From Sycon ciliatum (taxonomy: Eukaryota; Porifera; Calcarea; Leucosolenida; Sycettidae), in contig NC_088654.1 in the NCBI RefSeq assembly GCF_964019385.1, positions 4,695,097 through 4,759,096 of the forward strand: a DNA stretch of 64,000 bases. The letters are read 5' to 3'. Under the pieces are notes generated by a model. That model searched no databases. It was not told the origin of the DNA and worked only from the letters and a program-made list of their open reading frames with translations. A program made the translations under genes and the position numbers. Position 1 is the first letter of the stretch. Each line of letters opens with the position of its first letter. Positions 1 to 10,611 of the stretch are shown in pieces.

Positions 1-2185
1 CACGTGCCAAACGATCATTGACGAAGGGCAGTTTGATGATGGATGTGTACGATTGTTGTCGTTGTCTGGTGGATGATGGTCTTGGTGTGCTTGCATGGTG
101 CTTGGCTGCTTGAATAGCGTGTTGTGGGTAGTCGTTTTCTCGTAGTAATGTCTCGATCTTCTTCTCTCCCCGCTCCCTCCCCCTGTCGGTTGACGCGTTG
201 CTATTTGCGCGCCGAAACTGCTCCTGGGCAACCGAACGCTTCACCCCCAATGGCAATGAAGACTCGTACGATAGATGGACACCACTATGACTGGGCTTAA
301 CGAACAACTCCCACTGCACAACACCACTCGCCACAGAGATAGACAAGTCGAGGTAGCTGACTGTGTGCGAGACATTCTGCCGGGTGTGTTCTACTGTGAA
401 GCGTATGTCTGGGTGTCTGCTGCTCAAGTACTGCACGAACTCCATCAACTTGACAAGACCATGACACCATACTACCAGACAATCATCGATGTAGCGACGA
501 TACAAGCGAGGCTTCCACGGAAACATAGCCATCGCCTCCGACTCGAGCTTCGACATGAAAATGATTGCCATTGGGGGTGCGAGATGGTTGCCCATTGCCA
601 GGCCTTTCCGCTGCCGGTACTGGACACCGTCAAATTCGAAGTAGTTAGACGATAACACGACTGACAGGAGCTCCCGAACATCCGACAGTGACAGGTGAAA
701 CATATCTACTTCCTTCCGATGCAACTCCAAGAACTCCATGACGACATCAATGCTCTCGACAACTGGTATGTTAGAATACAACGAGACAACATCCAGTGAG
801 GCAATGATACAATCATCGGGAAGAACACCAACATCACTCAACACGTCAATACACTCCTTTGTACTGGTCAAATGTGCTGGAACGAACTTCAACAACTGAT
901 TAAGGATACGTTCCAGTAACAAGGAGACATTATCCATTGACGAACCGCACGTAGACACAACTGGGCGCAGCGGAAGACCTGGCTTGTGGTCTTTGGGTAG
1001 ACCGTAGAATTGGCTCAGTCGTGAGTTATGTGGGAGAATGGCTTTGGCGAGTGGTTGTGGTAGCTTGTGTTGGGTGATCTCAGCGACTTTCTTGCGTGTG
1101 TGTTTGTCAAGGTCTTCTACCTTCACGTCACAGCGCTCATAACTATCCCGACACTCCAACATGACATTCGCTTTCTGTACATAACTGTCACGAGACATCA
1201 CTACAAATCCCTTACTCTTGTCAGATGGCTTAACCACGATTCCTTCATTCCTCCGTAAGGTGGAGAGGGCCTCCTTCTCCCTTCTCATTAGTTGACGTCC
1301 GTTATTGGAGGTATTGATGTCGGCCTCTCTCTTGTACAGTCTCATGATGTTTCCCTTCAGTCTCCTTAATCCGTTTTCCTTCTCATCATCCATGCTTGGC
1401 GCTTGCTTGGTCGTGGTTGCAATCTTTCTCAGTCTCGTGTCATTGTCTAGATGTCGCACGGGCCTCCCCGTAACCGTCTGATGAGAAGCTGCTTGCGTCC
1501 GGTTTTTCTCCGCCTCTTCTTTCCACCTCAAACCGAACGCCAGTCTCTCCACACCCACCTCCGCCTGCTGTACTGTTGACTTCGTCACGCGTCTGCCAGG
1601 AATAAACTTTGGTCCGAGCTCCATCACCTTTCTCGCTACCTCTGGCACCTCGCTCTCCACCGCTTCCTCAATCACAACTCTATTTCTCCGATTCTGGGCA
1701 TCCATAGCTGGGGCCTGCCCCGCCAATGCCTCCCTACTCCTCACCAAACAGTCCAACTTCCTTCTCAGTCGCCTCGTCTCGTCCTCCCGTACACACTCGC
1801 TCATTTGACTGCAATGGCCTGTCACCCATGTCGCTTTGCCTGGCAACATCCTCCTGTGGACTTCCCATCGCAGAGATGCTTGCCTGTCTTTGAGTCGTCT
1901 TATGCAGGTGAACTTGTCCTTTATGATTTGATTCAGAACTAGTTGCTGGAAACGGGTCTCTTGTTTGGCAACGGCGGCTCCAAAAAGATGCGTAGCCTTC
2001 GAACAGTTCCTAATACATCCAGGAATAACACCATTATGTCGACAGGCTGTAAGAAATTTGACAGAACACCTACTCTTAGACAACGACACACTACATTTCA
2101 CCAATTCCCAGGGGAGAGTGCGATCTGGACCAACAGGATAAACTTTTCTAAGCACTCGCAGACTCCATTGCAGCCATTCACACAT
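1..2185 (-). CDS. Penelope-like reverse transcriptase (partial, runs off left edge)
   Basis: Penelope-like ORF on the minus strand. The frame appears open from inside the terminal repeat (ATG at 2185, MCEWLQW) to position 1, over 700 codons; I checked it in segments rather than base by base. RT motifs in order: a KPSDKSKGFVV segment near 1205-1237, FYGLPKDHKPGLPLRPVVS near 960-1016, LAMGNHLAPP near 570-606, and the catalytic RYIDDCLVVW near 470-500. The C-terminal GIY-YIG endonuclease would lie beyond the window but is visible in the inverted copy at 2481-3564. The protein would nick DNA and prime reverse transcription on the target. An upstream in-frame start cannot be excluded because the frame continues into the repeat. 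Confidence 0.8.
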   Translation of the reverse strand, partial: MCEWLQWSLRVLRKVYPVGPDRTLPWELVKCSVSLSKSRCSVKFLTACRHNGVIPGCIRNCSKATHLFGAAVAKQETRFQQLVLNQIIKDKFTCIRRLKDRQASLRWEVHRRMLPGKATWVTGHCSQMSECVREDETRRLRRKLDCLVRSREALAGQAPAMDAQNRRNRVVIEEAVESEVPEVARKVMELGPKFIPGRRVTKSTVQQAEVGVERLAFGLRWKEEAEKNRTQAASHQTVTGRPVRHLDNDTRLRKIATTTKQAPSMDDEKENGLRRLKGNIMRLYKREADINTSNNGRQLMRREKEALSTLRRNEGIVVKPSDKSKGFVVMSRDSYVQKANVMLECRDSYERCDVKVEDLDKHTRKKVAEITQHKLPQPLAKAILPHNSRLSQFYGLPKDHKPGLPLRPVVSTCGSSMDNVSLLLERILNQLLKFVPAHLTSTKECIDVLSDVGVLPDDCIIASLDVVSLYSNIPVVESIDVVMEFLELHRKEVDMFHLSLSDVRELLSVVLSSNYFEFDGVQYRQRKGLAMGNHLAPPMAIIFMSKLESEAMAMFPWKPRLYRRYIDDCLVVWCHGLVKLMEFVQYLSSRHPDIRFTVEHTRQNVSHTVSYLDLSISVASGVVQWELFVKPSHSGVHLSYESSLPLGVKRSVAQEQFRRANSNASTDRGRERGEKKIETLLRENDYPQHAIQAAKHHASTPRPSSTRQRQQSYTSIIKLPFVNDRLAR

Positions 2186-2480
2186 TATAGGGTACCTCAC
2201 TTCAAACTCTCCAACTACGGTCTCTTCGCTGCATATGTTCACTTCACTTCCAAAAAAACAAATAATATTAGATATAAATTGAATGCACCAAATTTTCGGG
2301 CATGGCCCATCTTCAGGGTGAAAAAGAAAACCATTCAACTAAAGCCAACAAAAACTGAAACGAGTATATATGCTGTGTGGTGCGGTAGTGCTGGAAATAT
2401 TTGTATGTGTGAAGGGTAGCAGCAATGGTGAAGTGTGTTGGTAAAAAGGGAAGGAGCGAAAGAGACCAGTGGAGAGCTGT
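2140..2480 (-). repeat. Penelope terminal repeat (pLTR), minus copy
   Basis: About 341 bp, reverse complement of 3966-4307 with only a few differences. It carries the start of the Penelope ORF and a hammerhead-like motif. Read on the minus strand it is the 5' repeat of the long copy. Confidence 0.85.
2286..2320 (-). ncRNA. Hammerhead-ribozyme-like motif in Penelope repeat
   Basis: On the minus strand: CACC (stem I), CTGAAGA (core, CUGANGA), a GGGC-CAT-GCCC hairpin (stem II), GAA, a minimal A/T stem III, then GGTG pairing with CACC. Hammerheads with very short stem III are known from Penelope-like elements and act as dimers. One extra U sits between the core and stem II, so this copy may be degenerate. 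Identical to 4126-4160. Confidence 0.45.
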
Positions 2481-3564
2481 CATCATTTTCATGTCGAAGC
2501 TCGAGTCGGAGGCGATGGCTATGTTTCCGTGGAAGCCTCGCTTGTATCGTCGCTACATCGATGATTGTCTGGTAGTATGGTGTCATGGTCTTGTCAAGTT
2601 GATGGAGTTCGTGCAGTACTTGAGCAGCAGACACCCAGACATACGCTTCACAGTAGAACACACCCGGCAGAATGTCTCGCACACAGTCAGCTACCTCGAC
2701 TTGTCTATCTCTGTGGCGAGTGGTGTTGTGCAGTGGGAGTTGTTCGTTAAGCCCAGTCATAGTGGTGTCCATCTATCGTACGAGTCTTCATTGCCATTGG
2801 GGGTGAAGCGTTCGGTTGCCCAGGAGCAGTTTCGGCGCGCAAATAGCAACGCGTCAACCGACAGGGGGAGGGAGCGGGGAGAGAAGAAGATCGAGACATT
2901 ACTACGAGAAAACGACTACCCACAACACGCTATTCAAGCAGCCAAGCACCATGCAAGCACACCAAGACCATCATCCACCAGACAACGACAACAATCGTAC
3001 ACATCCATCATCAAACTGCCCTTCGTCAATGATCGTTTGGCACGTGATGTTCGTCGTACGGTGAGGTCTTTCAGTAAGGATGTGCGTGTGGTGTTCCAGT
3101 CCGGTCGGTCACTAAGGGACATGTTGGTATCGTCATCATTGTCCCGTCCTGAATGCCCGAAGGAAGTGTATAAGAAGAGAAGAGGGAGGGGGCGACCAGT
3201 TGAATGTCGTGCATGTGATGCTGGTATGGAGAGTGGTCAATGTTTGTCTCAGGATGTTATCTACTCGATGTTATGTGCACTTTGCGCCGAGGAGTACGTT
3301 GGCGAGACCGAGCGAACTGCAAGGAAGAGATTTGAGGAGCATTGCAGAGAGGCCAAAGCGCAAGCGCTGGAGACGCCATGGGGAGAACACTATGCAGAAC
3401 ACCACCCACAACAAGCAATCACATCTACACCCATCACCAACGCATCAATTCTCGCCAAGCAGTCGTCCCTTGTGAATCGTCGTATACGTGAAGCAATGTT
3501 CATTCGTGATAAACGCCCAAGTGTTAACAGGGATCGTGGCTGGAGACTGCTGGACACAGTGTGA
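2481..3564 (+). pseudogene. 5'-truncated Penelope RT with GIY-YIG endonuclease
   Basis: Plus-strand partial copy of the Penelope ORF. It begins abruptly inside the RT palm (FMSKLESEAM), keeps the catalytic YIDD in RRYIDDCLVVW near 2547-2580, and continues without a stop to TAA at 3562-3564. The C terminus has a cysteine-bearing linker (ECRAC near 3205) and a GIY-YIG-type nuclease (YSMLC near 3260, YVGET near 3295, then an R and an EH pair). RT fused to a C-terminal GIY-YIG domain identifies endonuclease-positive Penelope elements. The upstream RT motifs are missing, so this copy cannot encode a complete enzyme. An ATG at 2425 opens the same frame but lies in terminal-repeat sequence. Confidence 0.85.
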
Positions 3565-3664
3565 AATTATTGTGTTAGATGCTGGTGTTGTAAATTGTGG
3601 TAGACTGTGATGTTGCGAATATATTATGATAATATTTGATATTTGATGTTTATGTGTGCTAGCT

Positions 3665-3737
3665 GGTTATATGGTTATATGGTTATATGGTTATATGGTT
3701 ATATGGTTATATGGTTGTATGGTTATATGGTTATATA
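3665..3737 (+). repeat. 8-bp tandem repeat (GGTTATAT)n in Penelope 3' region
   Basis: About nine near-perfect copies of an 8-bp unit, one with a G for A. It lies in the 400-bp 3' untranslated region between the ORF stop and the 3' terminal repeat. Confidence 0.9.
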
Positions 3738-3822
3738 GTGCTTAGCAAATAGTTGTCGTCATCTTTGTCTTCACACCCATGGACCCAACTACATTGATGC
3801 TTTGCATTCTATTCTCCATGTC

Positions 3823-4034
3823 ACTAACACATATTCACACTTACAGACACAGCTCTCCACTTGGCTCCTTCACTTTCTACCAACACACTTCACCATTGCT
3901 GCTGGTAACCACACTTCTCGTGCTTTCCCTTCACATCGCACTAACACATATTCACACTTACAGACACAGCTCTCCACTGGTCTCTTTCGCTCCTTCCCTT
4001 TTTACCAACACACTTCACCATTGCTGCTACCCTT
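3823..4034 (+). repeat. ~117-bp direct duplication entering the 3' pLTR
   Basis: The segment beginning CACTAACACATATTCACAC occurs at about 3823 and again at about 3939, each followed by the ACAGCTCTCCAC and CCAACACACTTCACCATTGC blocks. The second unit runs into the terminal repeat, so the repeat edge has been duplicated once upstream. Confidence 0.75.
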
Positions 4035-4307
4035 CACACATACAAATATTTCCAGCACTACCGCACCACACAGCATATATACTCGTTTCAGTTTTTGTTG
4101 GCTTTAGTTGAATGGTTTTCTTTTTCACCCTGAAGATGGGCCATGCCCGAAAATTTGGTGCATTCAATTTATATCTAATATTATTTGTTTTTTTTGGAAG
4201 TGAAGTGAACATATGCAGCGAAGAGACCGTAGTTGGAGAGTTTGAAGTGAGGTACCCTATAATGTGTGAATGGCTGCAATGGAGTCTGCGAGTGCTTAGA
4301 AAAGTTT
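3966..4307 (+). repeat. Penelope terminal repeat (pLTR), plus copy
   Basis: Matches 2140-2480 in inverted orientation. It ends CTTAGAAAAGTTT exactly where the duplicated block starts. It also encodes the first residues of the Penelope ORF (ATG near 4262). Confidence 0.85.
4126..4160 (+). ncRNA. Hammerhead-ribozyme-like motif in Penelope repeat (plus copy)
   Basis: CACC 4126-4129, CTGAAGA 4130-4136, GGGC/GCCC hairpin 4138-4148, GAA, and GGTG 4157-4160 closing stem I. Same single-base irregularity as the minus copy. Confidence 0.45.
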
Positions 4308-4317
4308 TCCTTTCTAC

Positions 4318-4742
4318 TTAAATAAATTTCTGTTTTATTTATTTATTATGGATTCCCCAAAGGCCGAGGCCTAAGTCGAGGGGGTCTCCGTTCATGGCTT
4401 ACGGGGAATATATCTGCAAAATTATAACATTATAGATTGAGAAGAGGAAGGGTTATAACAAATGCGTACTGTAGAAATCAGCCATAACATTCGTTACTAT
4501 GTTACAGAAACTCTGAAAGGAATTAAACCAGTGGGTTCAAAGCGTGTGTTGGCAAAGATGGTACGAACGCGAGACACAAAGCAATGACTATTTTGGGTGA
4601 TTCTAATGTCAGTGGGGAGAGAATTCCAGGTGACAGCGGTAACAAAGAGGAATTGATGGTTGCAAAGTTTGCCCAGCAGCGTAGTATCACTTTCGCTCAT
4701 AAAATCTAAAATATGGTGGAAACAGAGCTGTATGGAGTTGAT
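4318..4742 (-). mobile_element. 5'-truncated LINE 3' end (copy A)
   Basis: The minus strand encodes a fragment ending an RT protein (4497-4700; VTAVTWNSLPTDIRI is the W-N-x-L-P signature near the C terminus of many CR1/jockey-type LINE proteins). A 3' UTR and a TAAATAAATAAA tail at 4325-4345 follow. It is truncated upstream at about 4742. The same fragment is at 49831-50255. Confidence 0.6.
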
Positions 4743-4745
4743 TTT

Positions 4746-4882
4746 ATTCCCGTAGCTATGCAGAAGACGTTACTTCAGTAACGTCTGGCGCTAGCCAGGG
4801 TCCACACAGCTTTAATTCCCGTAGCTATGCAGAAGACGTTACTTCAGTAACGTCTGGCGCTAGCCAGGGTCCACACAGCTTT
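4746..4882 (+). repeat. Two tandem 69-bp units with internal palindrome
   Basis: Unit ATTCCCGTAGCTATGCAG... occurs at 4746 and 4815. Each holds a perfect 9-bp hairpin, AGACGTTAC-ttca-GTAACGTCT (4765-4786 in unit 1). It is conserved at 50259-50395. Confidence 0.85.
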
Positions 4883-4885
4883 GAT

Positions 4886-6402
4886 TTGGTATTTGTTTGT
4901 TTGTGTGTTTGTTTGTTTGTTTGTGTCACGCCTGGCGCTATCCCGTATCTGACGGCAAAAAATCATAGGGATGTTATAAATTTTTCAATTCTCCTATTTT
5001 TTTTTTTAGGCATATCCTGGGATTCGAACCCGCACTATCGCCCTACATGCATTCCCCCATACACTTCGCATTCATACCCATTCACCCAAGTTGCTTCACG
5101 TTATGATCTTGCGTTTGAAAGCCGTATTTGAATATTGCGGGCAGCTGTATGTGGCCAGCGGTGTTTGATGGTACGGTACGGGAGACGGTGTCGTATTACC
5201 CTCGATCGTACCTGTCCCGTACCTATCCCTACCGTACCGTACCAGCAAAGACGGCTGGCCACAATGCATATTCAAATAGGGCTTTCAAATGCAAGATAAT
5301 TATGTGAAGCAACTTGGAAGAATTAGTATGTATGCGAAGTGTATCGGGGGATGCATGCAGGGCGCGATAGTGCGGGTTCGAATCCCAGGTTATGTCTTAA
5401 AGAAAAAGGAATTTTTTAAAGACCGGGGATGCATGCAGGGCGCGATAGTGCGGGTTTGAATCCCAGGTTATGTCTTTAAAAAAAGGAATTTTTTAAAGAC
5501 CGGGGGATGCATGCAGGGCGCGATAGTGCGGGTTCGAATCCCAGGTTATGTCTTTTAACAAAAAGGAATTTTTCAAAGACCGGGGGATGCATGCAGGGCG
5601 CGATAGTGCGGGTTCGAACCCCAGGTTATGTCTTAAAAAAGAATTTTTCAAAGACCGGGGGATGCATGCAGGGCGCGATAGTGCGGGTTCGAATCCCAGG
5701 TTATGTTTTTACAAAAAACGAATTTTTTAAAGAATTTATAACATCCCTATGCTTTTGTTTGTCTAGGTCATCAAGGCAAAAAAGCATAGCGTAGGGCCCT
5801 GAGCTTCCAAGCTCTCTCGTTTGGTATTTGTTTGTTTGTGTGTTTGTTTGTGTCACGCCTGGCGCTATCCGTATCTGACGGCAAAAAAGCTTAGGATGTT
5901 ATAAATTTTTCAATTCTCCTATTTTTTTTCAGGAATATCCTGGGATTCGAACCCGCACTATCGCCCTACATGCATTCCCCCATACACTTCGCATTCAGAC
6001 CCATTCTTCCAAGTTGCTTCACGTTATTATCTTGCGTTTGAAAGCCCTATTTGAATATTGGGGGCAGCTAGACGGTGTCGTATTACCCTCGATCATACCT
6101 GTCCCGTGCCTATCCCCTACCGTACCGTGCCATCAAAGACGGCTGGCCACAATGCATATTCAAATAGGGCTTTCAAATGCAAGATCACAATGTAAACAAC
6201 TGGGAAGAATTAGTATGTATGCGAAGTGTATCGGGGGATGCATGCAGGGCGCGCGATAGTGCGGGTTCGAATCCCAGGTTATGTCTAAAAAAAAAGGATT
6301 TTTTTAAAGAATTTATAACATCCCTATGCTTTTTTTTTGTCTAGGTCATCAAGGCAAAAAAGCATAGCGTAGGGCCCTGAGCTTCCAAGCTCTCTCGTTT
6401 GC
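4886..6402. repeat. tRNA-like fold-back repeat block (copy A)
   Basis: Two successive fold-back structures. The first has arms of roughly 4960-5180 and 5200-5420 around a GTACGGTACGGG palindromic centre; the second covers about 5820-6402. Arms carry GGGTTCGAATCCC or its complement, an intact tRNA T-arm/pol III B box, so the block looks derived from a tRNA-type SINE. GTTT-rich starts at 4890 and 5825 and shared ends (TTTATAACATCCCTATGC) bound each half. No gene seen. Confidence 0.65.
5345..5705 (+). repeat. Five tandem ~75-bp tRNA-like units
   Basis: Five repeats of GGATGCATGCAGGGCGCGAT followed by AGTGCGGGTTCGAATCCC and an A-rich linker, starting near 5347, 5427, 5506, 5586 and 5660. Each has a T-arm/B box; one has a T for C (GGGTTTGAATCC). 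No complete cloverleaf is evident, so these are not tRNA genes. Repeats touch each other through A-rich linkers, so this is not a CRISPR array. Confidence 0.8.
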
Positions 6403-6469
6403 CAATATTCTTTGGAGAGCGAGTGACGCCGCTCGGTCATGGCTGTCAGCTTCGGCTGGCCCATGGGTA

Positions 6470-7877
6470 ATGTCTTCTTCGCCAGGAAACAGGCAAGCTT
6501 GTGGAAGTATTTTGAGTAGTGGAGCAAAAGGCCAGGGCTTGTTTCGCATTGGTACGTTCAACGTCCGTGGACTTACTTCAAATTTCAAAAAAATCAACTT
6601 ATTTCAGACCTCAATAAATACAGAGTTGGACTCTGCTGTCTTCAGGAGACTAAAATCTCCGAAGGCTACGATGGAAATATTGACAACTACCGTCTACTGT
6701 GTCTCTAATCGTCGTGTCGATATTATGGACTCGGATTCGTGGTGGAAAAGCAGTTACTGCACCGAATATATTATTGGCAGGTGTCGGACCGTATCGCCGT
6801 GCTACAGTTATGGTTCTCTGGGAGAACGCTGTGCTCATTTATAAATGTCTACGCCCCGACGTCAACACGCGTTGCAGCAGACCATTCATGCCTAGACGAG
6901 CTCTACAACAGCTTGCTGGAAACAATTCAAAAACTAAGGTCTTCATCGCTGCTGTTCCTGATGGGAGACTTCAACGCAAAACTTGGGAGACGACCACCCA
7001 GTGACTGCCACTCCATATCCTATGCTGGTTCACACTCAAGGGGCCATCGCAACTACAGCGGCCAGACGTTGGCTGATTTCGCGTCGAGCAATTACCTATT
7101 TGCCTGTAACACGGCGTTTCAGCACCGTGCAGAACATATCACCACATGGACAGGCTGGCGCCACAACCCTAGTGGAGGTCCACCTTTACCCATTTACAAC
7201 CAAATAGATTATATCCTGTGCCGTCACAGTGAAAGGTTTGTGGTGACGGATGCCAGATCATACGCCGGGACAAGCTTAGAAAGCGATCACCGTCTTGTGC
7301 TGGCAAACCTCAACCTGACAAAATTGTACAAGAAGCTCAAGAGGCCGCCAGTAGCCATATCCAGCAACGCAAAATTCAATTATCGGAATTTAATGACCCG
7401 ACCAAGAAAGCAAAGTACAGAGAGGCTATCAACGAACATCTACAGGACCTCAGCAAAGAGCAGGAAGGTGTCAATGCGGAGCAACATCTGCAGTATATTG
7501 TGAACGCTATGAGTGAGGCAGCAAACACATCGGTGGGCCGCGTCCCTAAAACAAACAAGACGCATAGAAATGGCTTCAGCGGGGAAATTGAAAAGCTAGC
7601 AGCAGAGAAACGCAAACTGCGTCTCGACATTACGGTGTGCAGAGATGGAACGAAGGTAAAAGAAATGAAAACACGACGCAACAGGCTGGCACGCCAAATT
7701 CGCCGGGAATGCCTCAAGTTAGCATCGACTCGACTGGACGAACGTGTAGCTGAAATAGACCAAATGAAAGACGACGCGAAAATGTTCAAAGCAACACGAC
7801 TACTGCGCCGACAGCAGCAGTCACCAGTTGTGGTTGAAGACTCTGATTGCAAACTCATTGCACAACCTAGTGAATAA
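6470..7877 (+). pseudogene. LINE AP-endonuclease region (copy A)
   Basis: Encodes an apurinic-type endonuclease that would nick target DNA for reverse transcription. Motifs: TFNVRGL near 6557, SSLLFLMGDFNAKLG near 6943-6987, NQIDYILC near 7199, SLESDHRLVLANL near 7276-7314. The reading frame is broken near 6590 in an A-run and again near 7380; the last part (7500-7877) ends at a TAA near 7876 where copy B has CAA-type coding (GAATCAGG). The 3.3-kb insertion follows directly at 7891. Confidence 0.8.
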
Positions 7878-7996
7878 GGCGAAGCATTAAAGGGGCACTC
7901 CGGCTTCCTTTTCGACGCCGAGTTTTCGATGCCAAGACGAAGGTAGGTGAAAGAGAAGACCCCTCGAACAAGAACGAGTCTCCAGAAGCGATCGAG

Positions 7997-8400
7997 TCGA
8001 GCAGGAAGACGACTTTTGAATTTCGCCGAGCGAGCGCTGATGACGTAATGAGGGATTAGCTTGCCAGTGGAAATGCATCTGCGCACATACATTTCACATA
8101 CTTTTTGGCCAATTTTCAATCGAAGAGGAGGTTGTTTTCTATGTTCTCTCAACGTCGTGAGCGATCCCGTCTTCTATACCCTTCCAGGTACCCTGAAGGT
8201 CCTCCAGAGGAGAATTTATCTCCAGCGAAGCGTTGTTGATCCGCTAAATTCGTCTCGAGACATATTCACCCAGTGCAGTGCTGATAAATGTAGAATGTTG
8301 AATCTGTGATAATTGTCGACGATGGAGAGAGAGCTAGAGGTTGATAGCCGCTGTCGCAGGGAAAGTGAATCTGCTGGAAGTCACGACGGGGAGCTTGTTA
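7997..8400 (+). repeat. Left inverted arm of TTAA element
   Basis: Reverse complement of 10612-11009 with few mismatches, starting TCGAGCAGGAAGACGAC. The 106 bp outside it have no counterpart on the right side. Confidence 0.85.
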
Positions 8401-8689
8401 GCATCACATGTGCATCCAGACTTCAAAGCACCTTGACGGAATCGGGGAGTACTGACTATTTGTCTCGCCCTCAGTTTAGTGAATTTTATGACCAGAAAAT
8501 TATTCGATCAGGATCCCTTCTACAAGATGTGTAGTACAGGTGATTTCTGAACTTGACGATATGGAGACCGACCAGTAGACCTACCAACAACGTGTACCTG
8601 CAGGAAATTCACCCAAGGCTATTGCTATCCTCTTCAGTGGCTGTAGTTTTTTAGTAAAAATATGTTCACTTCTCTCAACATACTCCTGC

Positions 8690-8932
8690 ATGGCAGCAAG
8701 AAGGTGCGCTATGGAATTCAACGCCACAATCGGCTTCGCCCAGCTGTGGATGAAGCATGGTCAAGTCATGGCAGTACATATACTTGAAACAGATGAGAAA
8801 TTGAGATTCATTTGTGATGGGAAGTTTGACTGCCCCAGTGACCGAGTCAAGCATTGTCTTTTGCCGTGGCACAAATTGCTGAAGAATCCGAGATGGTCTT
8901 GGAACTATGCACATGGATACTACCAGAAATAA
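8690..8932 (+). pseudogene. Possible Kolobok-type transposase remnant
   Basis: An 80-codon frame between the inverted arms. It contains CDGKFDCPS followed by a K and C (about 8815-8860), which resembles the D-G-x-F-D-S-P-G...AK motif of Kolobok-like transposases. Together with the TTAA target site this suggests a decayed Kolobok element. The evidence is one short motif, so this is a weak call. Confidence 0.3.
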
Positions 8933-10611
8933 TGGTGGCATGAACCATTGTGGAATGGGACAGCTCACGGAGAATACTGGAATAGCTCAAGTATCTCTAA
9001 GTGATTGTAAATCCTGTTCTGGCTGATAGCTTCGGCCTGCTACGCCCGTCCATGTACAATGATGGGAACATGCATTTCTGTTTTCTACATACTTGCCGGC
9101 TACTGTACTGTGGTATTACAGTTGCAGGTCCCTTATATAAAAATATGTTCAACCCCCTCCCACATACCCACATTATAAATATGAACTAACACTGAATCTC
9201 ACTGTTGGACTCGCAGACGGCTAGAGAGCAAAGGATTAATTTATAGCAAAGAAAAGGACCAGGGAACTACAAGTAAATTAGCTACGCTATAATGTCCATG
9301 AACAATTTCACTGTATTTAAAATAATTTTGTTTGCTACCCTGAGAACTCCGAAACTTTAGAGCACTGTGGATTATATGTGGATACACCATTTGTGGAAGG
9401 AAAAGTGGAATAATTTCTAACACATTGTTCAAATGATTATAGCACTGAATTGTTGAGATTGTGAGCACATTCCAATCAGCACTCTACATATTTTATAAGC
9501 GGTGGCAATTGTTAGGAATAGGTCGTGAGTTGTCACAGTGCTCCAGTATATGAGAGAATGTTTTGTTTGTCTAATCGACGGCTCGTTTGAAGCCAGAGTT
9601 GTCTGAACTTGTTTCAGTCGACTTGATTCTAGATAGTAGTCGAAGGAGTACTATGAAGTACACACCACACGTAGTCCGTAAGGTATCTCGTGAGAATTCC
9701 GTCGGTACACATCAAATCAGCTTGAAAAGATGGCTCCTCTCTGTTTCTTGAAAGCCTGTATAATTGGACTGTGGCTCCAGCGATTCCCTTCTCAGAGCAG
9801 ATACCATACCCAATACCGTCAATGCATATTGGACAGACCTGTATGCACAACAGAAATAGTGGAGAGAAATCGCTAAGCTCATGAACATGTCAGTGAAGTT
9901 TGAACTGCCGTTGTTTGTGGCCATCAGTATAAACCTATCGACTATAAGAATAATGTGCAAACAAACTTCTATCACCACAGCTGGGGCCATGGAATTATAA
10001 ACTTAGAGAACTGCCAATTCTGGTCTGAGTTGCGTTCGAGGCCTGCAATTCATGATGGCTATCGTATGTTGCATTGACCAGAGATCATATTATAAAACTT
10101 CCATGCCACATTGAAACACGCACCACTTTCGAGTACTTTGGTATCCCCCACCAAATGGGCATTCGTTCTCGGGGTGGCAGGCGTCACTATTCGTTATGCC
10201 TGGCTCAGATTTCATTGACCCCAACTGGCATGAAGAATCATTTTTGACTGGATTTCAGTACAAGTTGTAGAACTGCAGAATCAATTTCGTTGTATTTGGG
10301 CAACCATTTCACTACAAACGCTCTATTGGGAAAATAGAATTTTTTTATAAAATACATGTCCAAATTTCACATCTACCCAAATCGGAATACTTGATCACGT
10401 ATTCAGTACTACACGGAATGTTTAGAAAACGCCAGGGAATAGGAATTTGCTAACGAGAACTCCAGGCCAGGGTACGAGCATACGAACAAAACAAGATAAA
10501 AACTCACCAGTGTACTTGTAGTAATTCATGTCGGTGTAATATTCACGATAAGCAACGAGGCACCCTCCGATTTGGTCAAGCTGCTTTGAAGTCTGGTTGT
10601 TCAGGTGATAC

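Larger units (their letters stand above)
1..4307. mobile_element. Penelope-like element, long copy plus inverted truncated copy
   Basis: One Penelope-type retroelement insertion. A long copy lies on the minus strand from 2480 leftwards past the window edge. A 5'-truncated copy lies on the plus strand from about 2481 to 4307. The two share near-identical segments: 2140-2480 is the reverse complement of 3966-4307, and about 1-565 is the reverse complement of about 2482-3045. An inverted, 5'-truncated partial copy attached to a longer copy is the usual Penelope architecture. The right end abuts the duplicated block at about 4305; the equivalent site in the second block copy (49818) has no Penelope sequence. 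The left end and target duplication are outside the window. Confidence 0.85.

Noticed and set aside
275-655. Plus-strand 126-aa ORF
   Set aside because: Antisense shadow of the Penelope RT; repeated as a shadow at 2335-2772.
5345-5705. CRISPR-like array of regular repeats
   Set aside because: Units touch each other through A-rich linkers, lack unique spacers, and contain a tRNA T-arm; the context is eukaryotic.
5345-6290. tRNA genes
   Set aside because: Only the T-arm/B box is well formed; no anticodon arm or acceptor stem could be folded.
8037-8080. CTGATGA as a further hammerhead core
   Set aside because: No GAAA or compensating stems follow; part of the TTAA element's inverted arm.
7376-8152. 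258-aa minus-strand ORF
   Set aside because: Antisense to the LINE linker and crosses the TTAA insertion junction, so it cannot be an old gene.
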